Shown: in pieces, positions 25,509 through 33,794 of the stretch
Position numbering within the stretch: position 1 is the first letter of the stretch
Layout of the letters: every line of letters begins with the position of its first letter
Assembly (NCBI RefSeq): GCF_022749515.1
Contig: NZ_CP094242.1
Location: 1,922,001 to 1,986,000 of the forward strand
From: Morococcus cerebrosus
GTDB taxonomy: Bacteria > Pseudomonadota > Gammaproteobacteria > Burkholderiales > Neisseriaceae
Direction: 5' to 3'
DNA length: 64,000 nt
The notes under the pieces: model-generated
Database searches by the model: none
Seen by the model: the letters and a program-made list of their open reading frames with translations, nothing else
Told to the model about the DNA's origin: nothing
Program-made: the position numbers and the translations under genes

Positions 25509-26798
25509 TTAGTTTTTCAGAAAATTCGTCAGAGGATTATCGGCGTAATGTATCAGCAGGGCATAGGTAATGGCAACATTTATTGCCACTGTCAGCCAGA
25601 AAATCTGAACAAAAGGAACTTTCTTGGTTTTGTGGCGGAACGCGGCGCGCGCAACCAATGCACCGGGCCAGCCGCCCAGCAGGCTGAATGCGTGCAGTTT
25701 ATTTTCTGGGATACGGTTTTGGTATTCGTTTTTACGTCTGATTTTGCGCGCGGACTCCATCGCCGTCTGCTTGTCCTGTTGATAGAGGATGAAGGCGGCG
25801 ATACTGATAAGGACGTAAATGAAAAACAGTTTATTGGAAAGTACGGCGACAACGGTCAGGAAAACGACGGCGATGACGCTGTTGATCAGGAGTGCCTGCA
25901 TATCGATATTGAGCCTGTTGTAGTCGGGTGGCAATTCGTCAAACAGGAATGCTTCGTCGCCCAGCCGGACAACCTTGACGGCTTGTTGGCGGTTGCCTTC
26001 TATCGGGCGGTTGCAGTAGAAACTGACGCGCTGTCCTGTTTGCGGACGGCAGGTATTGTAATGGTACGCGCTGATGTGGAAGAAAATATTTTGGGATTCG
26101 TCGCCGAAACGGATAAAACCGTAGCCTTTGGCATCATCCCATGTGGTAATCGTACCGCTCATAACCTGATTGGGCGGCAGCAGATTCTTTTGGGCGGATT
26201 TCGGAGCGGGATAACGGGTTTCGGCAACCAACGGCTGCTCAATTTTGACTTCAACTTTAGGACCGTGTTCCGGACGGAAAAAGTGTACGGTTTGACCTTG
26301 CGCTTTTTGGGCGGGCGCAGCGTGTATCGATTCAGGCTCGGGTTCGGACTCAGGCGTACTGAGGATAACGGCATTGACCAGCAGCCATTGTCCGTTGGGA
26401 TGGCGGCGGAGCGTGCCTTCAAGGCGGTTGCCCGCCCTAGGCGTACGGGTTTGGTCGGCAAGAAACTGTCCCAGCACAAACACCGGCTGCCCTTCGTTTG
26501 AAACATCCATTCCATAACCACCATTCTTCGACCAATCCCAGTCGGTCAGTGTAATGACCGCGCTGTCATTGTTTTTATAACCCGGATTGACGCGCTCGAC
26601 ATCCCTTGCGACGGCGCGGTTGTTTTCCGTTTCTATTTGAAAGCTGACACGGTGTCCGGTTTCAGGTTCTTGATAATCGGGGTGGAGGGATTGGCGGTTG
26701 GCAAAGATGCGTTGCGAAGACTCGTCGCAAATAATGGAGCCGCGGCTCATTTCCCCGAACCAATGGGCGATTGTCCCGTAATGTTTATTATGGTTCAT
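25509..26798 (-). CDS. Multi cold-shock-like domain protein with C-terminal DUF1294 membrane domain
   Basis: The 429-residue protein has three segments resembling OB-fold cold-shock domains. The third (about 213-280; MSGTITTWDDAKGYGFIRF, IFFHISAYHYN) is clear; the first two (about 7-70 and 80-145) are degenerate. The C-terminal part has hydrophobic segments (about 301-345 and 395-415) and the DUF1294 hallmark NKLHAFSLLGGWPGALVAR. CSD-DUF1294 proteins are known but usually carry one CSD. A nucleic-acid-binding, membrane-anchored role is inferred. It lies 19 bases upstream of fabD on the same strand and may share its transcript. Confidence 0.8.
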   Translation of the reverse strand: MNHNKHYGTIAHWFGEMSRGSIICDESSQRIFANRQSLHPDYQEPETGHRVSFQIETENNRAVARDVERVNPGYKNNDSAVITLTDWDWSKNGGYGMDVSNEGQPVFVLGQFLADQTRTPRAGNRLEGTLRRHPNGQWLLVNAVILSTPESEPEPESIHAAPAQKAQGQTVHFFRPEHGPKVEVKIEQPLVAETRYPAPKSAQKNLLPPNQVMSGTITTWDDAKGYGFIRFGDESQNIFFHISAYHYNTCRPQTGQRVSFYCNRPIEGNRQQAVKVVRLGDEAFLFDELPPDYNRLNIDMQALLINSVIAVVFLTVVAVLSNKLFFIYVLISIAAFILYQQDKQTAMESARKIRRKNEYQNRIPENKLHAFSLLGGWPGALVARAAFRHKTKKVPFVQIFWLTVAINVAITYALLIHYADNPLTNFLKN

Positions 26799-26892
26799 TT
26801 TATTTTTATATTAAGGAAAAAATGTATTGGATAACCAGCTTTCCAATTATACCGATTTATCATAATTTATGCATAATTTAACCATAATGAAT

Positions 26893-26954
26893 AAAAGGTC
26901 GTCTGAAACAGTGTCGGTTTGAAGCAACGACACATTTTCAGACGACCTTTTTTG
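26893..26954. terminator. Extended inverted DUS hairpin
   Basis: AAAGGTCGTCTGAAACAGTG and its near-complement, extended by GTGTCG/CGACAC, give a stem of over 20 bp with T-run. No gene ends close on either side; it lies between two divergent genes. Confidence 0.65.
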
Positions 26955-27217
26955 CGTGAAAAGAATTAGGAGGTATCTACAAGCATTGAGTTGTGCATTT
27001 GAAAAATAAATTGACGCATACAAAAAGCTTCCCCCCTCCCTGCTTCAATGTAATCAAATGAAAAACTCCCTCTTAACCCCCTATCAAAAAACTGACCAAA
27101 GTCTAAAATAACTTCTTGAAAAATTATAAAAAACATAAGAGAATGGACATCTTCGCACCCGAAGAAAATCTTTACATTATCCTTTACATTGTCCATAAAC
27201 GAGCTTAGGGAAATATC
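26955..27217. other. AT-rich leader region of the surface lipoprotein gene
   Basis: No gene is supported. A minus-strand frame of 76 codons (26966-27196) lacks an RBS and any recognisable family. The stretch holds TTTACATT twice (27171-27197) and the lipoprotein RBS (AGGGAAATATC). Confidence 0.5.
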
Positions 27218-28048
27218 ATGACATACCTATCACGCGCCTTCTCTTTGTCTATACTCGCAGTCGCACTTGCCGCCTGTGGCAGCAGCGGTGGAGACTCTCC
27301 CTCAACCCAAGCAGCAAATAACGCCAAGCCGCAAACGCCTGCAACCACACCGGCCGCAGATCAATCAGGTGGCAGCAGCGGCGATTCACCTACAACCCAA
27401 GCAGCAGACAACACCAAACCGCAAACGCCTGCAACTACACCAGCTGAGAACCAATCAGCAGGCAACATTCCAAAAGAACCGACTTTAACCGTAACAACCA
27501 TGCCGGATGGAAGTGCCAAGCGGATTTACGAACTGCCTTACTCGACAGTTACAGGCATTACAGGAACGAAGCTGCAAGCTGACGGCTACACTGGAGAGGT
27601 TACAGATATCCAAATCAGCGGCACCCCGACACTTGAGTCAGCCTTGCCTAAAATGGGCAAGGTGGTTTATAAGGGTATTGCTTTTAACAAATCCACCAAT
27701 CCCCAAGATGCTGAGATTGTCGCCGGTGCGCGTCCAGGGGATTTGGTATACACCATCGATTTTGACGAACGTACCGGTCATGGGAAAATTTCTGCGCTTC
27801 AATTAGATTACGGAGAATTCATACTGGGAAAAGGCAAGCTTGAAAAAATCAATCTGGACGGACAGGAAGTCATGGGCGTGCGAAGCAATGTCGATGTTGA
27901 CAAGTCAGTCATTTATGATAATCCGAAATATGTTCCGGCAGGCAATTACGAACTGGGCATCTTTGGTCCAAATGCCGACTCGATTGCAGGGAAACTCAAA
28001 AATTCGGCCTTCGATATCGGTTTCGGCGGTACGCGGGACGGTAAATAA
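27218..28048 (+). CDS. Surface-type lipoprotein with duplicated Pro/Thr-rich linker
   Basis: The 276-residue protein has a lipoprotein signal peptide with lipobox LAAC (Cys20). Residues 21-82 are two near-identical copies of a flexible unit (GDSP-S/T-TQAA-x-N-x-KPQTPATTPA). The remaining 190 residues are beta-rich and end KNSAFDIGFGGTRDGK, like the C-terminal barrel of neisserial surface lipoproteins (TbpB / factor H-binding protein type, Slam-exported). The resemblance is by pattern only. It has its own promoter region and a DUS terminator. Confidence 0.7.
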   Translation: MTYLSRAFSLSILAVALAACGSSGGDSPSTQAANNAKPQTPATTPAADQSGGSSGDSPTTQAADNTKPQTPATTPAENQSAGNIPKEPTLTVTTMPDGSAKRIYELPYSTVTGITGTKLQADGYTGEVTDIQISGTPTLESALPKMGKVVYKGIAFNKSTNPQDAEIVAGARPGDLVYTIDFDERTGHGKISALQLDYGEFILGKGKLEKINLDGQEVMGVRSNVDVDKSVIYDNPKYVPAGNYELGIFGPNADSIAGKLKNSAFDIGFGGTRDGK

Positions 28049-28141
28049 ATACTTTGTACGAAGCAGGAAAATCATATGGCAAATGCCATCTGTTTCTGAT
28101 CGAATAGCGCATTTTTTGGACTCTCATAAGGTCTGAATGAT

Positions 28142-28188
28142 GAAAGGTCGTCTGAAAACCAAAGCAGCAGGTTTTCAGACGACCTTTC
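28142..28188. terminator. Inverted DUS pair after the lipoprotein gene
   Basis: GAAAGGTCGTCTGAAAACC and GGTTTTCAGACGACCTTTC form a 19-bp stem. Confidence 0.8.
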
Positions 28189-28246
28189 ATGTTTTAAGCG
28201 GATATAGGGCTGATCATCTTCTTTTGATATGACATTTGCCGTCTGC

Positions 28247-28344
28247 CTTCACGCACAGGCAGGAATTCATCGGCAAGCTCAAGAAATCTTTGTTTGAAAG
28301 GAAATTGCTGCAATTCAAAAATGAATTCCCGCCTGCGCGGGAAT
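28247..28344. repeat. NIME-like unit: 58-bp segment between two dRS3 repeats
   Basis: A degenerate dRS3 (CTTCACGCACAGGCAGGAAT, 28247-28266, 17 of 20 positions matching) and a perfect one (ATTCCCGCCTGCGCGGGAAT, 28325-28344) flank a short segment. This matches the layout of neisserial intergenic mosaic elements. Confidence 0.6.
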
Positions 28345-28348
28345 AACG

Positions 28349-29226
28349 TGTAGAAACTAGTAGCGTTGTTTACAGTATTTCCAGGAGAATACTGAAACAT
28401 GAACATGCACAAAAACACCCGCCTCACCCCGCACCACCGACAAGCCATTTGGCTGGCCTACACGCAGGGGAAGGAAAGCGTCACCTCCCTGGCACGCCGC
28501 TACCAAGTCAGCCGCGTCACCATTTACCGCGCCCTTAAAGCCGCAAGGGCCAAGCTGCTCAAACCGCAAACCAGTACCAACAACCGTTTCAAACAGGCAA
28601 AGTACGGAATGAAACGCCTGGCCAAGGTAGAACGCAGCATTCAGGAAAAACTCAAAAAGCAGGCCAAACGCTACAATAAATCCTACCCCGGAGAGCTGGT
28701 GCATCTCGACACCAAACGGCTGCCGCTGCTCAAAGGGCAGAAAGCCACCGATAAGCGGGATTACCTGTTTGTCGCCATCGACGATTTCTCTAGGGAGCTA
28801 TACGCCGCCATTTTGCCGGACAAAACCGCAGACAGTGCCGCCAAGTTTCTGACCGAACACCTGATTGATCCCTGCCCATACCTGATTGAGTGCGTTTACT
28901 CCGACAACGGTACGGAATACAAAGGCTCGGCCAACCATGCTTTCGGTGTAGCCTGTTATGAGAACGGGATTGGTCAAAAGTTTACTCGGGTTGCCCGTCC
29001 GCAGACCAACGGTAAGGCGGAGCGGGTTATCCGTACCCTGATGGAGATGTGGCATGAGAAACAGTTGTTTGACAGTCCGGAACACCGGCGAAAGGAGTTG
29101 TGCCGCTTTGTTAATTTCTATAACACTGTGAAGCCGCACCGCAGATTGAACGGCGATACGCCGTTTGAGGTCTTGCAGGCTTATTTTTCTCAACCTGTGG
29201 CGTAAACAACGCAACGTTTTCCTACA
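28349..29226 (+). mobile_element. IS481-family insertion sequence (about 878 bp)
   Basis: Ends begin TGTAGAAACTAGTAGCGTTG and, inverted, TGTAGGAAAACGTTGCGTTG; both continue TTTAC. One transposase gene fills it. The left end lies 4 bases from a dRS3. The sequences outside both ends share an inverted TTCAAAAATGAAT. No clear target duplication was seen. Confidence 0.75.
28399..29205 (+). CDS. IS481-family transposase
   Basis: The 268-residue protein has an N-terminal helix-turn-helix (KESVTSLARRYQVSRVTIYR) and an rve integrase core: first Asp in ELVHLDTKRLP, second in CVYSDNGTEYKG, Glu in QTNGKAERVIRTLMEMW, then FVNFYNTVKPHRRLNGDTPF. It appears intact. The ATG has an AGGAGAA RBS. Only one copy is present in the window. 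Confidence 0.9.
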   Translation: MNMHKNTRLTPHHRQAIWLAYTQGKESVTSLARRYQVSRVTIYRALKAARAKLLKPQTSTNNRFKQAKYGMKRLAKVERSIQEKLKKQAKRYNKSYPGELVHLDTKRLPLLKGQKATDKRDYLFVAIDDFSRELYAAILPDKTADSAAKFLTEHLIDPCPYLIECVYSDNGTEYKGSANHAFGVACYENGIGQKFTRVARPQTNGKAERVIRTLMEMWHEKQLFDSPEHRRKELCRFVNFYNTVKPHRRLNGDTPFEVLQAYFSQPVA

Positions 29227-29503
29227 AGTATTCATTTTTGAAAATGGCATTGGGCATAAAATTTTAATAACTCATGTTATTTCAAAGGTCTCCATCAGTT
29301 TTATTCGGTAACAGATATGAGACATATATTTCAGAACAATCCCCACAATAACTGTCAGGACAAACTTAACGGGTACAGCAGTTGAAATATGCGGGCAGAT
29401 AAAACTTTGGTAACAAGCGCATCAATAAAGCTGAAATCGCGGGCATAGCATTAAAAGATAAAAATAAACCCTTACTATTTTTTAGTAAGGGTTTATTGAA
29501 ATT
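29227..29503. other. Intergenic region between the IS481-family element and the tRNAs
   Basis: AT-rich sequence without a supported gene. It ends with the tRNA terminator. Confidence 0.5.
29466..29494 (-). terminator. Terminator of the tRNA-Arg/tRNA-Glu unit
   Basis: AAACCCTTACTA and TAGTAAGGGTTT form a 12-bp stem just beyond the tRNA-Glu 3' end on the minus strand. Confidence 0.8.
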
Positions 29504-29578
29504 TGGCACGCCCACGGGGAATCGAACCCCGGTTACCGCCGTGAAAGGGCGATGTCCTAACCGCTAGACGATGGGCGC
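29504..29578 (-). tRNA. tRNA-Glu (anticodon UUC)
   Basis: The minus strand reads GCGCCCATCGTCTAGCGGTT as 5' acceptor and D-arm. The anticodon loop CCCTTTCAC carries TTC, the T-arm is GGGGTTCGAATCCCC, and the 3' end TGGGCGTG is followed by an encoded CCA. The acceptor stem pairs over seven bases with one G-T. Confidence 0.95.
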
Positions 29579-29594
29579 GGATGAATAAATTTTT

Positions 29595-29671
29595 TGGCGC
29601 ACCCGGAGCGATTCGAACGCCCGACCCTCTGGTTCGTAGCCAGATACTCTATCCAACTGAGCTACGGGTGC
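29595..29671 (-). tRNA. tRNA-Arg (anticodon ACG)
   Basis: The minus strand reads GCACCCGTAGCTCAGTTGGA. The anticodon loop GGCTACGAACC carries ACG (A34 normally edited to inosine), the T-arm contains GTTCGAATC, and the end GGGTGCG is followed by an encoded CCA. It lies 16 bases upstream of tRNA-Glu. Confidence 0.95.
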
Positions 29672-29803
29672 ATTTTCATCACTTCGCTTCTGCGCTGTGA
29701 ATCAAGAAGACCGAATATTATAGAAACCCTTCCCTATTGTCCAGCCTTTAAATTCAATTTTTCCAGATAAAATATTAACATTTTGAAAATTAAAGAAATT
29801 AAA

Positions 29804-31156
29804 TCACCTTAAAATCCCGGTTCCAGACAAGTCCTGAGCCATTTTGGCGGCGGCATTGTCTGTCATACCGCCGACGAAATCTAAAATTTTCATATATGCC
29901 TGATAAAGGCTGTCCGTTTCAAGTATGGGATTATGGTTTTTCAGAAGATCCAAGATTAAAGATTGGCGGACATCTAATTTCTGCTCAACCAGCAAGGCAT
30001 GGGCAGCAGGGACAAACAAATCGAGTATCGACCCTAAGCACGGGAAAGTGGCAATTTCGGTCATCAGCTTGGTACGGTGGCGAAAGATGCGCGTGCGTGC
30101 GAGTTCTTTGGCTTTTTCCAAAGTGTTTTGGACTTCCGGGCTGCACAAGGAAATCAAGTCTTTTCCCTTAAATTCGCCGCTTAATAAATCGGATTGGTGT
30201 TTCATGAAGGTTTGCGCGGCATCTTCGATGGCTTTGCCTATGGCAATGCCGCGCAGCATGGCGCAACGTTGGCGGCTGGATTGGGCATGCCATGTACTTT
30301 CTTCAAAGGTCAGCTCAGACAAGACGCTTTCGACTTCGGTATCGGTCAGCAACTCAAGCTCCACCGCATCTTCCAAATCCAGCAATGCGTAACAGATGTC
30401 GTCTGAAGCCTCCATCAGGTATGACAGCGGATGGCGTACCCATTGGTCGCAGCCTGCTTCGAGCAATCCCAACTCCGCTGCAACTCGGCGGATAAACGGC
30501 AGCTCGGTTTGATAAATATTGAATTTGGAACGCCCGCGCGGACCTTGGCTTGTCCACGGATATTTTATCAATGCGCCGATTGATGCCGCACTCAAACGCA
30601 TTCCGCCCGCATCGGGATACATTTCCAAATTGGCGACAATGCGCAGGCTGTGGGCATTGCCTTCGTAAGTTTGCACGTCGCTCAATTCGGCTTCGCTCAG
30701 CGATGTCAGAAAGCGGAGATTTGTTTCCTTTCTGAACCAATGGCGCAATGCGTCCTCACCCGTATGCCCGAACGGAGGGTTACCCAAATCATGCGCCAAA
30801 CAGGCGACTTGGACGACAGCACCAATATCGCCCGGAGTATTGTTTTCGGGCAGGAATCCGCCGGCTTGCAACATGACGCCGACACGGTTACCCAAACTGC
30901 GTCCGACGCTGGCAACTTCGACACTGTGTGTCAGCCGGTTGTGCGTCAGGTCATGTTCGGCAAGCGGGTGGACTTGGGTTTTCCTGCCCAACCGCCTGAA
31001 TGCGCCGGAAAACACGACTCTATCGTAATCAATGTGGAAATCGGTACGCAGGGCATCGATACCCTCTTGTGTGGACGGCGTAACCGTAGGGATAATTTCG
31101 CCGTTTTTTGCGCGGAAGCGTTGCGGGGAAAGCAGTTGGGACCAAGTCATTGCCAT
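29804..31156 (-). CDS. dgt: Deoxyguanosinetriphosphate triphosphohydrolase (dGTPase-like)
   Basis: The 450-residue HD-domain protein removes triphosphate from dNTPs, affecting nucleotide pools and mutation rate. It has DYDRVVFSGAFRRLGRKTQVH, the HD metal site in NRLTHSVEVASVGRSLG and CLAHDLGNPPFGHTGEDAL (His-Asp), and the C-terminal ILDFVGGMTDNAA. Length matches the non-enterobacterial Dgt type. An ATG two codons inside the frame (31150) is an alternative start. A DUS separates it from rnhA upstream. Confidence 0.9.
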   Translation of the reverse strand: MAMTWSQLLSPQRFRAKNGEIIPTVTPSTQEGIDALRTDFHIDYDRVVFSGAFRRLGRKTQVHPLAEHDLTHNRLTHSVEVASVGRSLGNRVGVMLQAGGFLPENNTPGDIGAVVQVACLAHDLGNPPFGHTGEDALRHWFRKETNLRFLTSLSEAELSDVQTYEGNAHSLRIVANLEMYPDAGGMRLSAASIGALIKYPWTSQGPRGRSKFNIYQTELPFIRRVAAELGLLEAGCDQWVRHPLSYLMEASDDICYALLDLEDAVELELLTDTEVESVLSELTFEESTWHAQSSRQRCAMLRGIAIGKAIEDAAQTFMKHQSDLLSGEFKGKDLISLCSPEVQNTLEKAKELARTRIFRHRTKLMTEIATFPCLGSILDLFVPAAHALLVEQKLDVRQSLILDLLKNHNPILETDSLYQAYMKILDFVGGMTDNAAAKMAQDLSGTGILR

Positions 31157-31213
31157 TGGGGTAATCCTGTTTGCGGTTGATTGAACATTTTTCAGGCGTT
31201 TTCAGACGACCTT

Positions 31214-31663
31214 TCAGGACGAGGGTTGAAGGAACCGTGCCGCCCCCTGATTCGCCAATGCGTCCGCCTTTTCGTTTTCGGAATGCCCCGCGTGGCCTTT
31301 CACCCACGTCCACTGTAATTTGTGTTTATGCGACAAGGCATCGAGTTCTTTCCACAAATCGTCGTTTTTCACTGGTTTTTTGGCGGCGGTTTTCCAGCCG
31401 TTTTTCTTCCAGCCGTGTATCCAACCTTCCATACCGTTTTTGACGTATTGCGAGTCGGTACAAATCACGACGCGGCACGGGCGTTTGAGCGCTTTCAGCC
31501 CTTCTATGACAGCAGTCAGCTCCATTCGGTTATTAGTGGTTTCGGCCTCGCCGCCGCACAATTCTTTTTCATGATTTCGGTAGCGCATCAATACGCCCCA
31601 GCCCCCTGCCCCCGGATTGCCTTTGCAGGCTCCGTCTGTATAAAGGTAAACGGTATCGTCCAT
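31214..31663 (-). CDS. rnhA: Ribonuclease HI
   Basis: RNase HI cleaves RNA in RNA-DNA hybrids, removing primers and R-loops. The 149-residue protein shows the metal-binding carboxylates in [13 protein letters not shown] (Asp10), [13 protein letters not shown] (Glu) and [13 protein letters not shown] (Asp), the basic handle [17 protein letters not shown], and [15 protein letters not shown]. Divergent from tehB, with a short intergenic region between. Confidence 0.96.
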   Translation of the reverse strand: MDDTVYLYTDGACKGNPGAGGWGVLMRYRNHEKELCGGEAETTNNRMELTAVIEGLKALKRPCRVVICTDSQYVKNGMEGWIHGWKKNGWKTAAKKPVKNDDLWKELDALSHKHKLQWTWVKGHAGHSENEKADALANQGAARFLQPSS

Positions 31664-31795
31664 ATATCGGTTTGTTTTGCAATTTGCACAATAAAGGCAT
31701 TCATCTTATCACAAGGTTTGAATCCGCCAAGCGGCTTTGCCCCAAACAGGCATATAATATGCACCTTATCGCAAACAGATTGGAAGGAACCGATA

Positions 31796-32653
31796 ATGGA
31801 CGGACAAATGGCGCTTTTTTGCTATCAGGAACTGCCGGTTTGGCAGGCAGACGAGATTCCCGACGCGCTGCGGGTAGGTCATGCGTTTGACGAAGGGGAA
31901 TGGGTTTGCCTGAACGTATTGCAAGGTCGTCTGAAATTGACGGAAGCTGATAATGCTTCTGTCGAGCTGACTGCCGAAGACGGCGACCACATGATCGCGC
32001 CGCAGCAACAGTTTACGGTCGAGCCTTTGACGGACGACACGGAAATCAAGCTCTCGCTTTATTGCGCGGCAAAGGATTATTTCAATAAGAAATACGGCAT
32101 GAGCGCGACCCATTCGGCGGTAGTGGCGGCTGAAAATATCGTTCCTGCGGGCAAGGCTTTGGATATGGGCTGCGGTCAGGGGCGTAATGCGCTGTTTTTA
32201 GGTTTGAAAGGATTTGACGTAACCGCCGTGGACAACAATCCGCAGGCGGTGCAAAACGTCAACGAGTTGGCGCGCATCGAAGACCTGGACGTGCGGGCGG
32301 TAGAATATGATTTGAATGCCGCCAACCTTCAAGATCATTTCGACTATATCGTGGCGACGGTTGTGTTTATGTTCTTGTATCCTCGCTTTGTGCCGCAAGT
32401 GATTGCAGATATGCAGGCGCACACCAACCCGGGCGGCTACAACCTGATCGTTTCGGCGATGGACACTGAAGACTTCCCCTGCCCTATGCCTTTTCCGTTT
32501 AAATTTAAAGAAGGCGAGTTGCGCGAATACTACCGCGACTGGGAGATTGTCGAATACAAAGAGGAACTCGGCGCCATGCACGCGAAAGATGCGGCGGGCA
32601 ATCCGATACAGTTTAAGTTTGTTACCATGTTGGCGAAAAAGCCTAAAGTATAA
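31796..32653 (+). CDS. tehB: Tellurite-resistance methyltransferase TehB
   Basis: TehB is an S-adenosylmethionine-dependent methyltransferase that detoxifies tellurite and other oxyanions. The 285-residue form, like that of Haemophilus, has an N-terminal cupin-like domain (residues 1-90; YQELPVWQADEIPDALRVGH) followed by a class I methyltransferase: SAM motif ALDMGCGQGRNALFLGLKGF, acidic VTAVDNNP, and VATVVFMFLYP. The start at 31796 has a GGAAGG RBS and fits the family; the open frame extends upstream without support. A DUS is embedded in frame (GRLKL). Confidence 0.9.
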   Translation: MDGQMALFCYQELPVWQADEIPDALRVGHAFDEGEWVCLNVLQGRLKLTEADNASVELTAEDGDHMIAPQQQFTVEPLTDDTEIKLSLYCAAKDYFNKKYGMSATHSAVVAAENIVPAGKALDMGCGQGRNALFLGLKGFDVTAVDNNPQAVQNVNELARIEDLDVRAVEYDLNAANLQDHFDYIVATVVFMFLYPRFVPQVIADMQAHTNPGGYNLIVSAMDTEDFPCPMPFPFKFKEGELREYYRDWEIVEYKEELGAMHAKDAAGNPIQFKFVTMLAKKPKV

Positions 32654-32659
32654 ACGAAC

Positions 32660-32692
32660 GGGGTCGTCTGAAATATTTTCAGACGACCTTTT
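32660..32692 (+). terminator. Inverted DUS pair, terminator of tehB
   Basis: GGGTCGTCTGAAA and TTTTCAGACGACCTTTT form a tight hairpin 6 bases after the stop. Confidence 0.85.
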
Positions 32693-32820
32693 GGTATCCG
32701 CTTTGTTACGACGCTTTGAACTTTTCCTACCTGCCATCCGACCGGCAACCTCAAATCCGGATTGTGTCGGCTAGAGGCGGTTTCCACTCAAACACGCATC
32801 ACCGACAACTTCAAAAACAT

Positions 32821-32854
32821 AAAGGTCGTCTGAAACCTTTCAGACGACCTTTTT
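32821..32854 (-). terminator. Inverted DUS pair, terminator of lolA
   Basis: AAAGGTCGTCTGAAA and TTTCAGACGACCTTTTT lie 12 bases beyond the lolA stop. Confidence 0.85.
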
Positions 32855-32866
32855 ATGATCAAACAA

Positions 32867-33490
32867 TCAGTTGCTCAACACATCCACACCTTTGGGCGGG
32901 GTGAACTTGAATGCGCCACGCGAGAGGTTGGGCTTGGTGTTCAAACCGCCGAAGCTGATGGAGGTTTGGTTGCCGAAGCTGTCTTTCAACTGCATGGCGG
33001 CGAGGTTGTCGCCTTTGAAACCGATGCGGATGTATTGGTAGCCGGCGTTGTTTTTCTTGGGCGTTGCCAAGACGTAGTCGATGCCGTTGGACGAGCCGTC
33101 CTCTTTGAGGGAGTAGCTGCTGTCAAGGGCGTTTTTGTTGGAGAGGATGGCGGCGGGGCTGTCGCCGATGGTTTGGTCTTGGGCGGACTTGGTCACTTGT
33201 GCCAAATCAACGTCGTAGAGCCAAATGGTTTGACCGTCGCCTACGATGGTTTGTTTGTAGGGTTTGGTGTATTCCCATTTGAAGAGGCCCGGACGCAGGA
33301 TTTTGAAAGTGCCGTGTGCGGTTTGGGTTTTCTTTTTGCCTTGGACGGTTTGGGTGAAGCTGCCGCTGATGCCGTCGGCGTCGTTGTTGAATTTCTTGAG
33401 TGCATCCACTGCGCCTGCCTGTGCGAAACCGATGGTCGCGGTCAGGGCGGAAGCGGCGAGGAATTTGAACAGGTTGTGTTGTTTCATCAT
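32867..33490 (-). CDS. lolA: Outer-membrane lipoprotein carrier protein LolA
   Basis: LolA is the periplasmic chaperone that accepts lipoproteins from LolCDE and passes them to LolB. The 207-residue protein has a cleavable signal peptide (FLAASALTATIGFAQA) and the LolA half-barrel features: ISGSFTQTVQG, HGTFKILRPGLFKWEYTKPY, TIWLYDVDLAQV, and GVDVLSN at the end. RBS AAGGAAA. Two adjacent ATG codons make the start ambiguous by one residue. Confidence 0.93.
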   Translation of the reverse strand: MMKQHNLFKFLAASALTATIGFAQAGAVDALKKFNNDADGISGSFTQTVQGKKKTQTAHGTFKILRPGLFKWEYTKPYKQTIVGDGQTIWLYDVDLAQVTKSAQDQTIGDSPAAILSNKNALDSSYSLKEDGSSNGIDYVLATPKKNNAGYQYIRIGFKGDNLAAMQLKDSFGNQTSISFGGLNTKPNLSRGAFKFTPPKGVDVLSN

Positions 33491-33794
33491 TATTTTTCCT
33501 TGTTGGAAGGGGTGTGGCGCCCAGTATCGATGTTACAAAATAACAATGCAAGCCGCTTATGGGCGGTTTACATTTTGCAAACAGTGTTTCCCGAAGGCTA
33601 ATTTTTTGAAGCTGCGGGATTTTTTCCTGCGGAAAAGACAATCGGGTTTCACAATTCTTTAATGTATGCCGACTGCGCAAACTGTGGTATTTAATGGTTT
33701 TTGACGCACAACGCCAAATTGTAAAGATTATATTCCTTATATTGTTTTTTTTAAACGCTATAATATTTGTTTTCTGAAAAACGGCGGACTTGGA
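33491..33794. other. Divergent lolA/DUF455 intergenic region
   Basis: It probably holds both promoters. TATAAT at 33759-33764 is a good -10 for the rightward gene, with only a weak -35. No DUS, repeat or gene was seen. Confidence 0.5.

Noticed and set aside
26966..27196. 76-codon minus-strand frame before the surface lipoprotein gene
   Set aside because: No RBS and no similarity recognised; the region is better explained as a leader/promoter.
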